Shown piece after piece: positions 63,519 to 64,000 of a DNA stretch of 64,000 bases. The translations under genes and the position numbers were made by a program. Under the pieces are notes generated by a model. It saw only the letters and a list, made by a program, of their open reading frames with translations, had not been told where the DNA came from and did not search any database. The DNA comes from Afipia clevelandensis ATCC 49720 (GTDB lineage Bacteria; Pseudomonadota; Alphaproteobacteria; Rhizobiales; Xanthobacteraceae), in contig NZ_KB375281.1 in assembly GCF_000336555.1 (NCBI RefSeq), forward strand, positions 3,385,848-3,449,847, given 5' to 3'. Position 1 is the stretch's first letter; each line of letters starts with the position of its first letter.

Positions 63519-64000
63519 ATGCCGATTGGTGAATTTGGCAGGCCGCCAGAGCTGCCGTCAGAGGTCAGCCCAGCACTGACCACACCCATGTACTGGATGT
63601 ACGAGATGGGTCAGGCCTCGCTCAATCCGGCGCGGGCCGCGATGGACATGACCAAGCTCATGTTCGAAAACCCCTTCAATCCATGGTCAGGCACCCAGTT
63701 CGGCAAGTCGATTGCCGCCTTCTGCGAACTGTTCGAGCGCACCACGCGCCGCTACGGCAAGCCGGAATGGCGTCTGGACGACACCGAAGTCAACGGCGTG
63801 CGCGTTCCCGTCGAGATCAAGACGGTGTGGGAAAAGCCGTTCTGCCGGCTGCTCTACTTTGAACGCAAGCTCACCCAGCCGCTGCGCGCGCCGCAGCCGC
63901 GCGTGCTGATCGTCGCGCCGATGTCAGGCCACTATGCGACGCTGCTGCGTGGCACCGTGGAAGCGTTCCTGCCCGGCCACGAAGTCTACATCACCGACTG
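63519..64000 (+). CDS. phaZ: Intracellular polyhydroxyalkanoate depolymerase, N-terminal part (cut by window edge)
   Basis: The first 160 codons are seen. The opening (MYWMYEMGQASLNPARAAMD and FENPFNPWSGTQFGKSIAAFCELFERTTRRY) is typical of the PHB depolymerase N-terminal region, and VLIVAPMSGHYATLLRGTVEAFL starts the alpha/beta hydrolase core. The catalytic triad lies outside. The ATG at 63519 has GCGAGGAG upstream. It breaks down stored PHB to hydroxybutyrate. Confidence 0.9.
   Translation, partial: MPIGEFGRPPELPSEVSPALTTPMYWMYEMGQASLNPARAAMDMTKLMFENPFNPWSGTQFGKSIAAFCELFERTTRRYGKPEWRLDDTEVNGVRVPVEIKTVWEKPFCRLLYFERKLTQPLRAPQPRVLIVAPMSGHYATLLRGTVEAFLPGHEVYITD

Overview
The window looks like the chromosome of a GC-rich alphaproteobacterium of the Bradyrhizobium / Rhodopseudomonas / Afipia group. 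The reasons are a dnaA-dnaN-recF-gyrB block, a RegB/RegA-type redox two-component pair, DUF3551 secreted proteins, an intracellular PHB depolymerase start, TAXI-TRAP transporters and a cobalt-type nitrile hydratase. The genus is inferred from gene content and style; no 16S gene is present.

Layout. 1-9.2 kb holds the replication block on the minus strand (partial DUF3772 channel gene, gyrB, recF, an inserted DUF559 nuclease-like gene bracketed by inverted palindromic repeats, dnaN, dnaA, rpsT). 9.4-22.1 kb is a mixed metabolic stretch: msrA, a polysaccharide-export lipoprotein, dienelactone hydrolase, an AtuA-type pair, an EamA transporter, an isoquinoline-1-oxidoreductase-like molybdoenzyme (two subunits), an SDR and a diguanylate cyclase. 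22.1-38.3 kb is an accessory region rich in exported proteins: an ABC exporter with a phospholipase-D-like enzyme, two paralogous LysR regulators, a TsdA-like dihaem cytochrome c, small Cys- or Gly-rich secreted proteins, a DUF4403 protein, a secreted lipase, a membrane-anchored TAXI receptor, a flavin monooxygenase, an MFS carrier and two lysozyme-inhibitor-like proteins. 38.4 kb carries a tRNA-Arg(CCG). 38.6-48 kb holds an acyl-CoA synthetase/reductase pair, a YeeE/YedE pair, a P450, a TAXI-TRAP transporter, a CHAD protein and a YccF protein. 48.9-64 kb holds DUF3551, DUF3095, a nitrile hydratase operon, an MBL hydrolase, a GGDEF-EAL protein, a vWA protein, MmcB, haem oxygenase, the RegA/RegB-like pair, an ABC-2 exporter and the 5' part of phaZ.

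The main new observation is a 29-bp element with core CAAATA-N7-GATA-N6-TATCG. It occurs five times, only in intergenic regions between 25.0 and 37.6 kb. Two copies lie in divergent promoters of the two LysR paralogs. In all five cases the CAAATA half faces an operon encoding envelope or exported functions, or an efflux system. It resembles a LysR operator (it contains T-N11-A) and suggests that this 15-kb region is one regulon, probably concerned with the cell envelope or an extracellular stress. Its function is not known from sequence alone.
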